From Nitrospira sp. CR1.3 (lineage in GTDB: Bacteria; Nitrospirota; Nitrospiria; Nitrospirales; Nitrospiraceae), in contig WIAH01000009.1 in the NCBI GenBank assembly GCA_014055525.1, positions 91,587 to 155,586 on the forward strand: a stretch of 64,000 nt of DNA, in the 5' to 3' direction. Each line of letters starts with the position of its first letter. Positions within the stretch are counted from its first letter, which is position 1. The translations under genes and the position numbers were made by a program. This document shows positions 25,639 to 34,437 of this stretch, piece by piece. Below the pieces are notes generated by a model. That model saw only the letters and a program-made list of their open reading frames with translations, was not told where the DNA came from and made no database searches.

Positions 25639-25710
25639 GGGACCGGCTTCGGCGAATGCCGGTGCCTGCCCCGCTGTCCGACGGGGACAGCCACCAAGCT
25701 GAAGGGTGGC
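25636..25710. repeat. three tandem hairpins between convergent genes
   Basis: CCGGC/GCCGG inside GGGG/CCCC arms, then CTGTCC/GGACAG, then GCCACC/GGTGGC fill the gap between the radical SAM and AhpD-like genes. The word CCGGTGCCTG is shared, in inverse, with the palindrome at 46305-46337, so this is probably a REP-type cluster that may also stop transcription from both sides. Confidence 0.55.
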
Positions 25711-25718
25711 AGCCCCCC

Positions 25719-26051
25719 CTACATCGACAGCTTCTCGGCCACGTTGCGCATCTGCACGCCATGGACCAGGGACGCACCGCCACGAATCGCGCAGGCGACG
25801 TGCACGGCCTCCGTCATCTCTTCGACGTTGGACCCCTTTTCGAGCGATGCTTGCGTATAGGCATCAATGCAGTAGGGACACTGCACGGCGTGCGCCACGG
25901 CGAGCGCAATCAACGCCTTCTCGCGTTCGGTCAGGGCGCCTTCGGCGAAGCAGGCGCTGTAGTACTCCATGAACTTCTCCCACAATGCCTTGTTGCCCTT
26001 GCCCATGTCGGCAAATTTCCCGAGGTCGTGCGGATGGTAGTAGGTGTCCAT
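25719..26051 (-). CDS. AhpD-like carboxymuconolactone decarboxylase-family protein
   Basis: 110 residues. The redox motif CPYC (C58, C61) with H54 sits in ALAVAHAVQCPYCIDAYTQA, as in AhpD-type peroxidase-linked proteins. The N-terminus MDTYYHPHDLGKF and the whole layout match the small subfamily annotated as arsenosugar-biosynthesis-associated peroxidase-like; no arsenic methylase or ArsS-type radical SAM enzyme is seen here. It probably acts as a cytoplasmic thiol-dependent peroxidase or hydroperoxide partner. Confidence 0.85.
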   Translation of the reverse strand: MDTYYHPHDLGKFADMGKGNKALWEKFMEYYSACFAEGALTEREKALIALAVAHAVQCPYCIDAYTQASLEKGSNVEEMTEAVHVACAIRGGASLVHGVQMRNVAEKLSM

Positions 26052-26153
26052 GAATCACTCCCTATTGAGAGGTTAAGGCTTAAGTTAAGGCTGAATGGTG
26101 GGAAAGCGGATACCTGCTGAGCTGTAGCATCAGCCTTGACCTGATCGGCAGTG

Positions 26154-26438
26154 CTAGGCGTTACTCGGAGGGTCGGAGTCGGCTTGCGAAAGGATTTGCG
26201 AGAATCGATGGCCGACAATAGTGGAGACTTTTCCCATGAGGTCGGTCACTTCCTGCCATTCATTGGGGAGCAAATCCAGCTTCAGTTGAGGATGAATGGC
26301 CCATTGGGCGTCGACCTGTGAGCCTTTCCGGCTGACCTGAACCCGGAGGAGTTCGACCTCTGAACTGGCGGATTCTGTGTCCGTTGTCTGAGCGGGATTG
26401 CCGTTAGATTGTCCTGAAGGGGGCGTTGCGCTGGCCAT
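26154..26438 (-). CDS. hypothetical small acidic protein
   Basis: 94 residues, with a Ser/Thr/Asn-rich disordered first quarter, then SEVELLRVQVSRKGSQVDAQWAIHPQLKL and a short helical end. No family is recognised. The ATG follows AGAAGGAGCGAGACAT, a good ribosome site, which supports expression. It has no cysteines and no obvious leader/core division, so I do not call it a RiPP precursor despite the maturase nearby. Confidence 0.6.
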   Translation of the reverse strand: MASATPPSGQSNGNPAQTTDTESASSEVELLRVQVSRKGSQVDAQWAIHPQLKLDLLPNEWQEVTDLMGKVSTIVGHRFSQILSQADSDPPSNA

Positions 26439-26587
26439 ATGTCTCGCTCCTTCTCTCCTATTGAATCGGCGAAATCATACCCCATCGACCTTCGGTCTGT
26501 ATATGCCGGAAGAAGACATGCGGTTTCACCATCGACAGCGAACCTCGCCGATCCTGTCCGATCGAGGGGCGCCATAAGCCGACAAGA

Positions 26588-27409
26588 CTACGAAGATCGC
26601 TGCGCACGCTGTTGAAGCACTTCCAGCATGGATGGGTGAATCAGCCCATTGCTGGCGACGAGCTCTTTCCCGTAGATCGAATGGGCGCCCCCAGCGAAAT
26701 TCGTGACTGTTCCGCCCGCTTCTTTGAGAATGACGACGCCCGCCGCCATGTCCCAAGGATTCAGCCGTACTTCCCAGAAGCCGTCCAAGCGTCCTGCAGC
26801 CACATAGCAGAGATCCAGCGCCGCGCTCCCCGAGCGCCGCAATCCCTGTGCCTTGAGCGCGAATCGGCAAAAATGGTCCAGGTTGTTGTTGACTGTCTCT
26901 CGAATGTCATAAGAAAAGCCCGTGACCAGGAGCGCCCGATCAAGATGATCGGTTTTCGACACGGCGATCGAGGTTCCGTTCAGGCTCGCGCCGGCGCCGG
27001 ACTGGCCGGTAAACAATTCGTTTCTGGTCGGATCAAATACAACGCCGATCAGGCCGAGACCGTCCCGCTCCACCCCGATGGAGATTCCGTAGAAAGGGAA
27101 TCCGTGGGCAAAGTTAGTCGTGCCGTCCAAGGGATCGATGATCCATTGATAACGGCTTGGAGCGTGGCCGCTTGCTCCCTGCTCTTCCGCGAGAATCCGG
27201 TGAGAAGGGAAGTGTTCGCCTATCAGGTTGATGATGCATCGTTCAGCCGCCCGATCGGCGTCCGTCACGAGGTCGATCGGATTCTTGTGCTCAATGCGAA
27301 AACCGGTTTTCGAGTAGTCCAACAGCAGGGCCCCGGCAGTCCGGGCAGCCTCGATCGCAACGGCTAACAATCTCGCGGGTGGAACATCCTGTTGGTCGGC
27401 AGAAAGCAT
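26588..27409 (-). CDS. suhB: inositol-1-monophosphatase family protein
   Basis: 273 residues, the expected size. Metal-binding motif A is WIIDPLDGTTNFAHGFP and motif B is NPWDMAAGVVILKEAGG, with EEQGASGH supplying the conserved Glu. It should be a Mg-dependent, Li-sensitive phosphatase acting on inositol phosphate or related sugar phosphates; in Gram-negatives SuhB also affects rRNA transcription. It is divergent from the small promoter-ORF unit that follows. Confidence 0.94.
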   Translation of the reverse strand: MLSADQQDVPPARLLAVAIEAARTAGALLLDYSKTGFRIEHKNPIDLVTDADRAAERCIINLIGEHFPSHRILAEEQGASGHAPSRYQWIIDPLDGTTNFAHGFPFYGISIGVERDGLGLIGVVFDPTRNELFTGQSGAGASLNGTSIAVSKTDHLDRALLVTGFSYDIRETVNNNLDHFCRFALKAQGLRRSGSAALDLCYVAAGRLDGFWEVRLNPWDMAAGVVILKEAGGTVTNFAGGAHSIYGKELVASNGLIHPSMLEVLQQRAQRSS

Positions 27410-27538
27410 CAGCGGCTCATGATAGCACGGCGATTCCAGAAGTGTCCCGATTCTCGCGCGTCATCGCTGTCATGACTCGTTGGCTCACGAAGATCTATTT
27501 CACGCTTCGCGCCCAAGCCATTACTCGCATACATTTTA

Positions 27539-27567
27539 TTGACTTGCTTCGCAAGCAAGACTATAAA
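27539..27567 (+). promoter_or_regulatory. near-consensus promoter with a palindrome in the spacer
   Basis: TTGACT (27539-27544), a 17-base spacer and TATAAA (27562-27567). CTTGCTT-CGC-AAGCAAG (27543-27559) is a perfect 7-bp inverted repeat that fills the spacer, the placement expected of an operator. The first ORF starts 28 bases downstream. Confidence 0.75.
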
Positions 27568-27595
27568 GCAAGTGCGCGTGCCGAGGAGTCGTCGC

Positions 27596-27796
27596 TTGAA
27601 AGATCTGATGGATGTTCTTATCGGCCTTGAGCAACGAATCACAGCCTCCAGAAACCGTCTCCTGGAACTTGAAGAAATCGTCGCCCCCTGGACGACGAAA
27701 TTCCCGCCACGAAGAAATATCTTCTCCGGCCTGCATCTTCCCGATGAAAACGCTGTTTGGTGGCTTCCCATGACTTGGAGGCTGCAGGTCGAGTAG
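27596..27796 (+). CDS. 66-residue hypothetical protein behind a strong promoter
   Basis: A TTG start lies 7 bases after GAGGAG, and the promoter at 27539 is close upstream. The product begins with an amphipathic helix (DLMDVLIGLEQRITASRNRL) and ends in a tryptophan-containing tail (VWWLPMTWRLQ). No family is recognised. An antisense reading of the same stretch is also open but lacks a ribosome site. The promoter, ribosome site and following micro-ORF support this frame; confidence stays moderate because the start is TTG. Confidence 0.45.
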   Translation: MKDLMDVLIGLEQRITASRNRLLELEEIVAPWTTKFPPRRNIFSGLHLPDENAVWWLPMTWRLQVE

Positions 27797-27840
27797 GTGC
27801 CATCGAGCTTTGATTCGATGTACGAAGGGAGGTGAGAGTC

Positions 27841-27879
27841 TTGGCGACGAAGAAAGCAGCAAAGAAGAAGAAGAAGTAA
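27841..27879 (+). CDS. 12-codon lysine-rich micro-ORF (MATKKAAKKKKK)
   Basis: GGGAGGTGAG lies 8 bases upstream of a TTG; GGAGGTGA is an 8-base perfect anti-Shine-Dalgarno match, unusually strong. The peptide has 7 lysines in 12 residues and resembles the tails of histone H1-like or AlgP-like proteins. It follows the 66-residue ORF after 44 bases and ends 15 bases before a long hairpin. It may be a functional micropeptide, a leader peptide, or the stub of a once longer protein. Confidence 0.4.
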   Translation: MATKKAAKKKKK

Positions 27880-27894
27880 GTCCCGCCTCGATTC

Positions 27895-27930
27895 TAGCGT
27901 CGGGAACGAGGCCACTCGTTCCCGACGTTA
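27895..27930. terminator. 16-bp hairpin between the micro-ORF and lpxC
   Basis: TAGCGTCGGGAACGAG pairs with CTCGTTCCCGACGTTA (one G-T) around GCCA. No U tract follows on either strand. Position between convergent units suggests a bidirectional stop. Confidence 0.6.
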
Positions 27931-28017
27931 AATCCATTTCCCGCAGCTCACAGTACAGCCTTCATGCCTCGTGGAGGCATCGAGCCTTCTGTTGCCGTTT
28001 TTGGATGGCAGGAATTG

Positions 28018-28956
28018 TCAGGAAGCAACTTGGAGCGCGACGGCAGGCGCCGAGCGCGCAGTCTGTAGGGCGGAGAGAGGCTCCGTGGCCGCCACGCCGT
28101 GGTCGGCATTCAGAAGCACCCAGCAGTCCGGATGGTCGAGAATCTGCTTCACAAGTTTCGTATGCAGGGCATGTCCCGATCGATCGGCAATCAGGTGGCC
28201 GATGAACGGAACTCCCAGAAGCGAAAAATCTCCGATCAGATCGAGAACCTTATGCCGGACGAACTCATCGGCGAAGCGAAGGCCGGATTCATTGAGCACG
28301 CCGTCCTTAGACAGTACGACCGTGTTGTCCAGGTTACCGCCTCGACCCAGTCCGCGCGCCCACAGGGCCTCCACTTCCTCCAAGAAGCCAAACGTTCGCG
28401 CCTCGGCGATCTCGGATTCAAACGCATCGGCGGAATATTCGTAGGCGTAAGCCTGCGTGTGAATCAGCGGGTGGTCATACTGGATCGAATAGGTGATTCT
28501 CGGCGTGGAGGACGGTTCAATACGGATCCGGCGCGATCCATCCACGACTTCGAGGGGCCTCGTCATCTTGAGGTAAGGCTGGCGCTTGTTTTGGGAAACC
28601 AGTCCGGCTGAACGAATCAAGCGGACGAAGGGAGCGGAACTCCCGTCCATCACCGGGGCTTCCCCGGCGTCAACGTCAACATACACGTTATCGACGTTCA
28701 AACCCGCGAGGGCTGCCAACAGATGCTCGATCGTCTTGACTTGAAATCCATTGCCGCTAATAGCAGTGCATAGCTCGGTCGGAACCAGATGTTTCACGGT
28801 GGCTGCGAGGGAGGCTCCGGCATGTCCGTTTCGATTGACGAACACGATGCCGGTATCGGGAGAAGCCGGCCTGATAGTCAGCGTGACCGGTTGGCCAGAA
28901 TGAAGACCGACGCCCGTACAACTTATCGAATTTGCTAAGGTCTGTTGCAGTCTCAC
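28018..28956 (-). CDS. lpxC: UDP-3-O-acyl-N-acetylglucosamine deacetylase
   Basis: 312 residues, full length, GTG start with GGAGG 6 bases upstream. Zinc ligands are H78 (TIEHLLAAL), H234 and D238 (EFVRHKVLDLIGD), the catalytic His is in SGHALH (about 262), and E77 is the general base candidate. It performs the committed step of lipid A synthesis in the cytoplasm, so the organism has a lipopolysaccharide outer membrane. The usual ftsZ neighbourhood of lpxC is absent here. A short GTACT/AGTAC palindrome lies just upstream. Confidence 0.97.
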   Translation of the reverse strand: MRLQQTLANSISCTGVGLHSGQPVTLTIRPASPDTGIVFVNRNGHAGASLAATVKHLVPTELCTAISGNGFQVKTIEHLLAALAGLNVDNVYVDVDAGEAPVMDGSSAPFVRLIRSAGLVSQNKRQPYLKMTRPLEVVDGSRRIRIEPSSTPRITYSIQYDHPLIHTQAYAYEYSADAFESEIAEARTFGFLEEVEALWARGLGRGGNLDNTVVLSKDGVLNESGLRFADEFVRHKVLDLIGDFSLLGVPFIGHLIADRSGHALHTKLVKQILDHPDCWVLLNADHGVAATEPLSALQTARSAPAVALQVAS

Positions 28957-29199
28957 CTGGCACCTCCAACGAGTACTGGTGAGTACAGCAACTCATGTGC
29001 CAGAGAAATTTCACTCTCAAACTATCATAAGCCATTGTTTATACATTGAAAATTTTGTTCATCCCTTTCTTCACGGTTGTTGTAAAAACATTACACGTGT
29101 GACTTTTTCATAGTTATAACAATGGCATTTCCCGCTTATCAGAAGAAGTGCCTGGCTCATCACCTCGCATCGAACGGTCGACGATGAGAAGGACTAAGC

Positions 29200-30063
29200 C
29201 TACCGAATGACCAAGACGGAAGCGGTCGATTGTTGCACCACCCGGGTCGAGACGCTTCCTAACAGGAATCTAGCAATAGCTCCCAATCCTTTTGCACCCA
29301 TCACGATCAGGTCGGCCTTGCGTTGAGATGCCACCTTCATAATCTCGTCGGCCGGTTTACCGAGCCGACAGACTGCCTCGGCGGAAAAGCCGCTTCTGAG
29401 CAACTTCTGTCGGTACTCTTCAACTAATCGACTTCCCGCTTCCTTCAACTCCGGATACTTGAGGAACGGCATGACATGGATGACCGTCACCTGAACCGGC
29501 GCCTGTTTACCGCCGCTCCCGGAACCCGTCGATCGGAATTTGGCCAGGAGAAACCTCAACGCGTTCTTGGAGGAAGCCGATCCGTCGGCCGCGAGGACGA
29601 TCCGCTGCAGCGGCTTGGCCTCCGCCTTGGCCACAAGCACCGGGCAGGATGCGTGGTGGATGACGTTCGTTGAGACACTGCCGAGCATGAACCGGTCGAG
29701 CGCATCCAGTCCCTGGCTGCCGACGACGACCAAACCGTTCTTCTTGGGCGCCTGCCGGAGAATCACCGGAGCCACGGCTCCGCGAACTTTCCTTACCTTG
29801 CCGGTGAGTTTTAAGATGCGCATCTGTTGTCTCGCGCCGGACAGCGTATCGGCCGCCCTCCGCTCCATTCGCTTAATCTCTTCCTGGATGAACCGTTCAT
29901 TGCCGGCGATAATCGGCTGCGCGATGAAAGGCGCGCGCAGCGCGCCGATATCCAGCACGTGCAGGGCTGTGACCCTTGGCCTGTCGACCAACGGTAAGGC
30001 GGCGACCCAGTCCAGACCCCACCGTCCATATTTCGATCCGTCCATGGCGACTAGAACGTTCAT
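29200..30063 (-). CDS. tandem universal stress protein (last gene of the formate dehydrogenase operon)
   Basis: 287 residues with two UspA domains (about 1-145 and 150-287). ATP-binding G-x2-G-x9-GS motifs are seen in both: GSQGLDALDRFMLGSVST and GAKGLGAIARFLLGSVST. Each domain begins with the strand-Asp pattern (VLVAMDGS, IVLAADGS). It follows the formate dehydrogenase alpha gene after 45 bases on the same strand. Tandem Usps bind nucleotide and are typically induced by starvation or low oxygen; the precise role is unknown. Confidence 0.93.
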   Translation of the reverse strand: MNVLVAMDGSKYGRWGLDWVAALPLVDRPRVTALHVLDIGALRAPFIAQPIIAGNERFIQEEIKRMERRAADTLSGARQQMRILKLTGKVRKVRGAVAPVILRQAPKKNGLVVVGSQGLDALDRFMLGSVSTNVIHHASCPVLVAKAEAKPLQRIVLAADGSASSKNALRFLLAKFRSTGSGSGGKQAPVQVTVIHVMPFLKYPELKEAGSRLVEEYRQKLLRSGFSAEAVCRLGKPADEIMKVASQRKADLIVMGAKGLGAIARFLLGSVSTRVVQQSTASVLVIR

Positions 30064-30108
30064 CTTTCTATCCTTTCGTGATGGGAACCACCCTCAGGTC
30101 CTCAGAGA

Positions 30109-32853
30109 CTACAGTATGAGTTGCCGACGAATATGTCTCCGTTCAGCTTCGTTTTCCGGATGGAGTTTCTCCCGTTCGACCGGCTCCACGCGCACAGCGG
30201 ATACCTTGTACTCCGGGCACTTGGAGCTCTCGTCGGCGCTCGAGGAGAGCAACTCGTTGACCGTCGAAGCGGGGAAATGAAAGCTCGTGAACAGATGTCC
30301 GGGAAGGACGCGCTCGCTCCTTATGGCCGGAAGGAGCGCGGTACCTCTGGCGCTCACCAGTCGTATGATGACACCGTCACCCAGTCGCAGCCGCTCCATG
30401 TCGACTGGATGCATTTCGAGCACGTCCGTATCCACCACATCCATAATGTCCGTTCGTCTTGTTTGGGCTCCGCAATTGTAGTGCTGCAGAATGCGTCCCG
30501 TCGTCAAGACAAACGGGTACTCTTCTGTCGCTGCCTCCCCCGGAGAGAGATAGTCCACCGGAATGAACCGCGCTCTCCCTTTCGGAAATGTGTCCCCGTG
30601 CATGAGCGAAGTACCTGCATGTCGGCTGTCCGGCACGGGCCACTGAAAGCTCGAATGGTCCTCCAACCGGTCGTATGATACGCCCGCAAAGATGGGAGTC
30701 AGTTGGGCGATCTCGTCCATAATCTCCGAAGGATGGCGATAGGTCATCGGGTAACCCATACGATTCGCCACCTCGCATACCACACGCCAGTCCGGAAGAA
30801 TTCCCTGCGGCGGCTCGACGGCTTTCCTGATCCGCTGAATCCTACGTTCAAGATTGGTGAACGTGCCGTCTTTCTCCAAAAAGGACGCGCCGGGCAGCAC
30901 GAGATGGGCGAATCTGGCGGTTTCGCTCATGAAGAGGTCTTGCACGACGAGAAACTGAACCTGCCGGAGTGCCGCATGCACTTTCTTCAGATTCGGATCG
31001 GTCTGCGCGACGTCGTAGCCGATGATCCAGAGCGCCTGTAGGCGACCGTCGAGGGCGGCATCCCACATTTCCGGAGTTTTCATGCCTCGCTTCGCCGGCA
31101 GGGGATGCCCGGTAAGATGCTGATGGCGCGCCGACAGATCGGGATCATCCAGCGGCTGATAGCCGGCAAAATAGGTCGGCAGACAACCGACATCCGATGC
31201 GCCTTGCACGTTGTTCTGGCCGCGAAGCGGGTTGATCCCGGTTCCAGGTCTGCCGATATTTCCAGTCGCCAACGCCAGATTCACCAGCGCGATCACTCCA
31301 TGACTGCCCCAGCGGTGCTCTGTCACACCGAGTCCGTGCGCGCAAAGCGACGCTCCGCTTGAGGCATAGCGGCGAGCCGCTTCTCGAATGAGAGGGGCCG
31401 GCACCCCGGTGATCTGTTCGGTCTTCTCCGGCCCGCAGTCCGCGACCGCCCTCATCCATTCGTCCAACCCTTCTGTTCGCTTGCTGGTAAATTGATGATC
31501 GACGAGACCTTCCGTGACGATCACGTGACCCATCCCGTTCAGCAAGGCGACGTTGGTCCCGGGCTCAAGTTGCAGATGCAGGTCGGCCAGCCGAGCCAAT
31601 TCGGTTCGACGAGGATCGATGACGATGAGGGGAACGCCCCTCCGATGGGCTCGTTTCATGCGGGCGCCGACGACAGGGTGGGACTCCGTGGGGTTGGCTC
31701 CGACGACCATAATCAGCTTGGCGAGGTCCAGATCTTCAATCGAATTGGTGGCGGCGGAGGCGCCCAGCGTTTCCATCATGCCGGTCACCGTGGCGCTGTG
31801 GCAGACTCTCGCACAATTATCGATGTGATTGGTCCCGATCACGCAGCGCATGAACTTCCCCAACAGATAATTCTCCTCGTTCGTCCCTCGACTCGAGGAA
31901 ATCGTCGCGAGCGCGTCGGGGCCATGCGCTGTCTTGATCCGCGAGAATTCCCGCGCTACATGGTCCAGCGCCGCGTCCCACGAAATTTCCTTCCAGCGGT
32001 TGCCTTCCCGGAGCATCGGAACGCGCAGCCGCTCCTGGGCGGTGATGTAGGTCCAGCCGAAACGACCCTTCATGCAGGCATGGCCGAGGTTGGATGGTCC
32101 GTCGTCAGCCGGAAGCATCTGCACCACCTGTCCGTCACGTACACCCGCATCAAACGCACAGCCGACACCGCAATAGGCGCAGGTGGTGCGCACGGTCCTC
32201 GTCGGTGTGCCATGGCGGAGCAGGCTCTTTTCCGTGAGCGCCCCGGTCGGGCATTCCTTCACGCAAGCTCCGCACGATACGCAGTTGGAGCCGGCGAAGG
32301 AGGCCTCCTCGTTGATGAAGGGACCCGCGCCCGCCACCGGCCTAGCTGAAAAACCCCGCCCCGACATGGTCAAGGCAAAGGTGCCTTGAATTTCATCGCA
32401 GGCCCGGACACAACGTGCGCAGGATATGCAGGCCATATTGTCGAAGGCGAAGAACGGATTCGAGTCGTCCCGAATCGCAGCTCGTCTCTGCCGTTCGCGC
32501 GCCGGATAGCGGACCCCGGTCACTCCATGCGCGAGCGCCAGTTCATGCAATGGCGGTGAGCACTCCCCTTCCGGCTGCTCGGAGAGATAGAGTTCGAGGA
32601 TGTTGCGTCGATGGCGGGCAAGTCGATCGGTCTCCGTTCGTATCGTCATATCGGGTCGAACCGGCGTGGTGCAGGATGCCGGTGTGCCGGACTGCCCCTC
32701 GATTTCACACAAGCAGAGGCGGCAGGATCCGAAAGGAGCCAGGTGGGGCGAGACGCAGAGACAGGGAATCGAGATTCCGGCCTTCTGCGCAGCGCTATAG
32801 ACAGTGTCGCCCGGCTCGGCAGTGACTCGCTTGCCGTTGATCTCGATTTTCAT
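30109..32853 (-). CDS. fdsA: NAD-dependent formate dehydrogenase, catalytic alpha subunit
   Basis: 914 residues. Order: a 2Fe-2S ferredoxin domain (C31, C33 and GSCRLCLCEIEG), a His/Cys 4Fe-4S segment, a 2x4Fe-4S module (CISCARCVRACDE, CVSCGACVKECPTG), a fourth cluster (CAYCGVGC), then the molybdopterin domains. The active site is NCARVCHSATV with Cys, not selenocysteine, as the metal ligand. Formate is oxidised to CO2 with electrons passed to the FdsB/FdsG diaphorase. The gene order G-B-A matches soluble FdsGBA-type enzymes; the FdhD sulfurase is not nearby. Confidence 0.93.
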   Translation of the reverse strand: MKIEINGKRVTAEPGDTVYSAAQKAGISIPCLCVSPHLAPFGSCRLCLCEIEGQSGTPASCTTPVRPDMTIRTETDRLARHRRNILELYLSEQPEGECSPPLHELALAHGVTGVRYPARERQRRAAIRDDSNPFFAFDNMACISCARCVRACDEIQGTFALTMSGRGFSARPVAGAGPFINEEASFAGSNCVSCGACVKECPTGALTEKSLLRHGTPTRTVRTTCAYCGVGCAFDAGVRDGQVVQMLPADDGPSNLGHACMKGRFGWTYITAQERLRVPMLREGNRWKEISWDAALDHVAREFSRIKTAHGPDALATISSSRGTNEENYLLGKFMRCVIGTNHIDNCARVCHSATVTGMMETLGASAATNSIEDLDLAKLIMVVGANPTESHPVVGARMKRAHRRGVPLIVIDPRRTELARLADLHLQLEPGTNVALLNGMGHVIVTEGLVDHQFTSKRTEGLDEWMRAVADCGPEKTEQITGVPAPLIREAARRYASSGASLCAHGLGVTEHRWGSHGVIALVNLALATGNIGRPGTGINPLRGQNNVQGASDVGCLPTYFAGYQPLDDPDLSARHQHLTGHPLPAKRGMKTPEMWDAALDGRLQALWIIGYDVAQTDPNLKKVHAALRQVQFLVVQDLFMSETARFAHLVLPGASFLEKDGTFTNLERRIQRIRKAVEPPQGILPDWRVVCEVANRMGYPMTYRHPSEIMDEIAQLTPIFAGVSYDRLEDHSSFQWPVPDSRHAGTSLMHGDTFPKGRARFIPVDYLSPGEAATEEYPFVLTTGRILQHYNCGAQTRRTDIMDVVDTDVLEMHPVDMERLRLGDGVIIRLVSARGTALLPAIRSERVLPGHLFTSFHFPASTVNELLSSSADESSKCPEYKVSAVRVEPVEREKLHPENEAERRHIRRQLIL

Positions 32854-32943
32854 GACTTATTTTGCGTATCGTCCGTCACGTCACAAGTCTTCACGTCACA
32901 GAGTAGTCGTGTTGGCTAGAGCGACTTGACGACTTTCAGACTT

Positions 32944-34437
32944 TTACATTTTCAGACGATCCTTGAATTCATGAGGAAAATGTTCGATCGCCGTCAGAAC
33001 GGGATAGGGTGCTCGACCCCCCAGGGCGCAGAGGCTGGCTGTTTTCATCGTGTCTCCCAGATCGGAGAGGAGCGTCAGATCAGCCGTCGTAGCCCCGCCT
33101 GCTTGAACCAGTTCCAAGAGCTCTCGGCCTCGGACCGAACCGATCCGGCACGGTGTGCACTTGCCGCAGGACTCGTCGGCCGTGAATGCCATGAAGTGAC
33201 GCGCGAGTTCCACCATGTCGGTTTGATCGTCGTACACAACGATGCCGCCGTGACCGAGGATGGCTCCCGCATCGGAAAAGGCGTCGTAGCAGATTGGAAT
33301 GTCCAGCTTCGATTCCGGAAAGAGACTGCCCAATGGACCGCCGACCTGCGCCGCCTTGAACCGGGAACCGGAGGCCATCCCGCCGGCGAATTGCTCGAGA
33401 ACCCTTCGCAAAGTCATGCCGAACGGAATTTCGACCAATCCCGGTTGCTTGACCCTTCCGCCGATCTGCAGCGCAATCGTTCCGCGCGACCGGTCCGTGC
33501 CGAGGGAGGCATGCCAGGCCCCTCCACGCGCCAGAATGCTCGGCACCGTCGCCACAGTCAGCACATTACTGACGATCGTGGGCTTCTGGTAAAGGCCGGA
33601 TACAGCGGGAAAGGGGGGTTTTGCGCGCACGACGCCCCGCCGGCCCTCCAATGATTCCAGCAGGGCCGTTTCCTCCCCGCAGACATAGGAGCCCGCTCCC
33701 ATCACAATGTCGATCGGGAATCGGCGGCCATCGAGTTCGAGCAGACCGGCCTCATCCGCAATATGCACGGCGGCCTTCATCGATCCGGCCGCAGCGGGGT
33801 ATTCCTGACGGCAATAGATGTATCCCCTCGTCGCGCCGACCGTATGAGCGCAGATCAGCATGCCTTCGACGAGACGGAACGGATCGCCCTCCATCACCAT
33901 GCGATCGCAATAGGTGCCGGCATCGCCTTCGTCCGCGTTCACGACCACAAATTTCTCGTCCTCCTCGGTCAGCAGGGCCGCCTGCCACTTGCTCCACAAG
34001 GGAAACGCCGCCCCCCCGCGGCCTCGAAGGCCGGCGATCTTGAGTTCCTCGATGACCTTGTCTGGAGCCGTCACCAGCGCCTTCTCGAGTCCCCGGAACC
34101 CGTCTCTCGTCCTGTATTCGTCCAGTGCGAGCGGTTGCGTGATCCCGAAGTTCGAAAAAGTGAACCGGGTTTGTGCGGCCAGAAACGGAATGGACTGAAG
34201 GGCAACCCCTCCCTGTCCCGCAAGGATGCCTGGAAGATCGTCCGCGGTCACGTTGCACCAGACGATCCGCCCATCCGGCATGTCCCGCTCGATTATCGGT
34301 TCGAGAAAAAAGGCTCCGCGCGACGAGGTGCGAACGAGGCGGACATTCGATTCGTCTTGTAGCAGCTTCGCGAGCCGATCGACGCCGACCGCTCGAGACG
34401 ATGTGTCATTGGACAGGAAAAGGGTGGTGTGAATCAT
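32944..34437 (-). CDS. fdsB: formate dehydrogenase beta subunit (NuoF-like, FMN/NADH-binding)
   Basis: 497 residues. GLRGRGGAAFPLWSKW is the FMN site, MGAGSYVCGEETALLESLEG the NADH/FMN loop, and ESCGKCTPCRIGSVRG binds the 4Fe-4S cluster. A thioredoxin-like N-terminal extension of about 90 residues precedes, as in NuoEF-type fusions. The ATG at 34437 overlaps the fdsG stop (ATGA), preferred over the ATG 9 bases further upstream. The subunit carries electrons from the alpha subunit to NAD+. Confidence 0.94.
   Translation of the reverse strand: MIHTTLFLSNDTSSRAVGVDRLAKLLQDESNVRLVRTSSRGAFFLEPIIERDMPDGRIVWCNVTADDLPGILAGQGGVALQSIPFLAAQTRFTFSNFGITQPLALDEYRTRDGFRGLEKALVTAPDKVIEELKIAGLRGRGGAAFPLWSKWQAALLTEEDEKFVVVNADEGDAGTYCDRMVMEGDPFRLVEGMLICAHTVGATRGYIYCRQEYPAAAGSMKAAVHIADEAGLLELDGRRFPIDIVMGAGSYVCGEETALLESLEGRRGVVRAKPPFPAVSGLYQKPTIVSNVLTVATVPSILARGGAWHASLGTDRSRGTIALQIGGRVKQPGLVEIPFGMTLRRVLEQFAGGMASGSRFKAAQVGGPLGSLFPESKLDIPICYDAFSDAGAILGHGGIVVYDDQTDMVELARHFMAFTADESCGKCTPCRIGSVRGRELLELVQAGGATTADLTLLSDLGDTMKTASLCALGGRAPYPVLTAIEHFPHEFKDRLKM

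Noticed and set aside
26154..26438. 94-residue protein as RiPP precursor for the radical SAM enzyme
   Set aside because: No leader/core layout, no Cys or repeated core, and it lies across a convergent gene on the other strand.
27810..28205. 131-codon plus-strand ORF over the micro-ORF and lpxC end
   Set aside because: Mostly antisense to lpxC and runs through the 16-bp hairpin; the micro-ORF in another frame has the better start signal.
30109..32853. Selenocysteine in the formate dehydrogenase
   Set aside because: The active-site codon in NCARVCHS is a normal Cys codon and no in-frame TGA or SECIS-like hairpin is seen.
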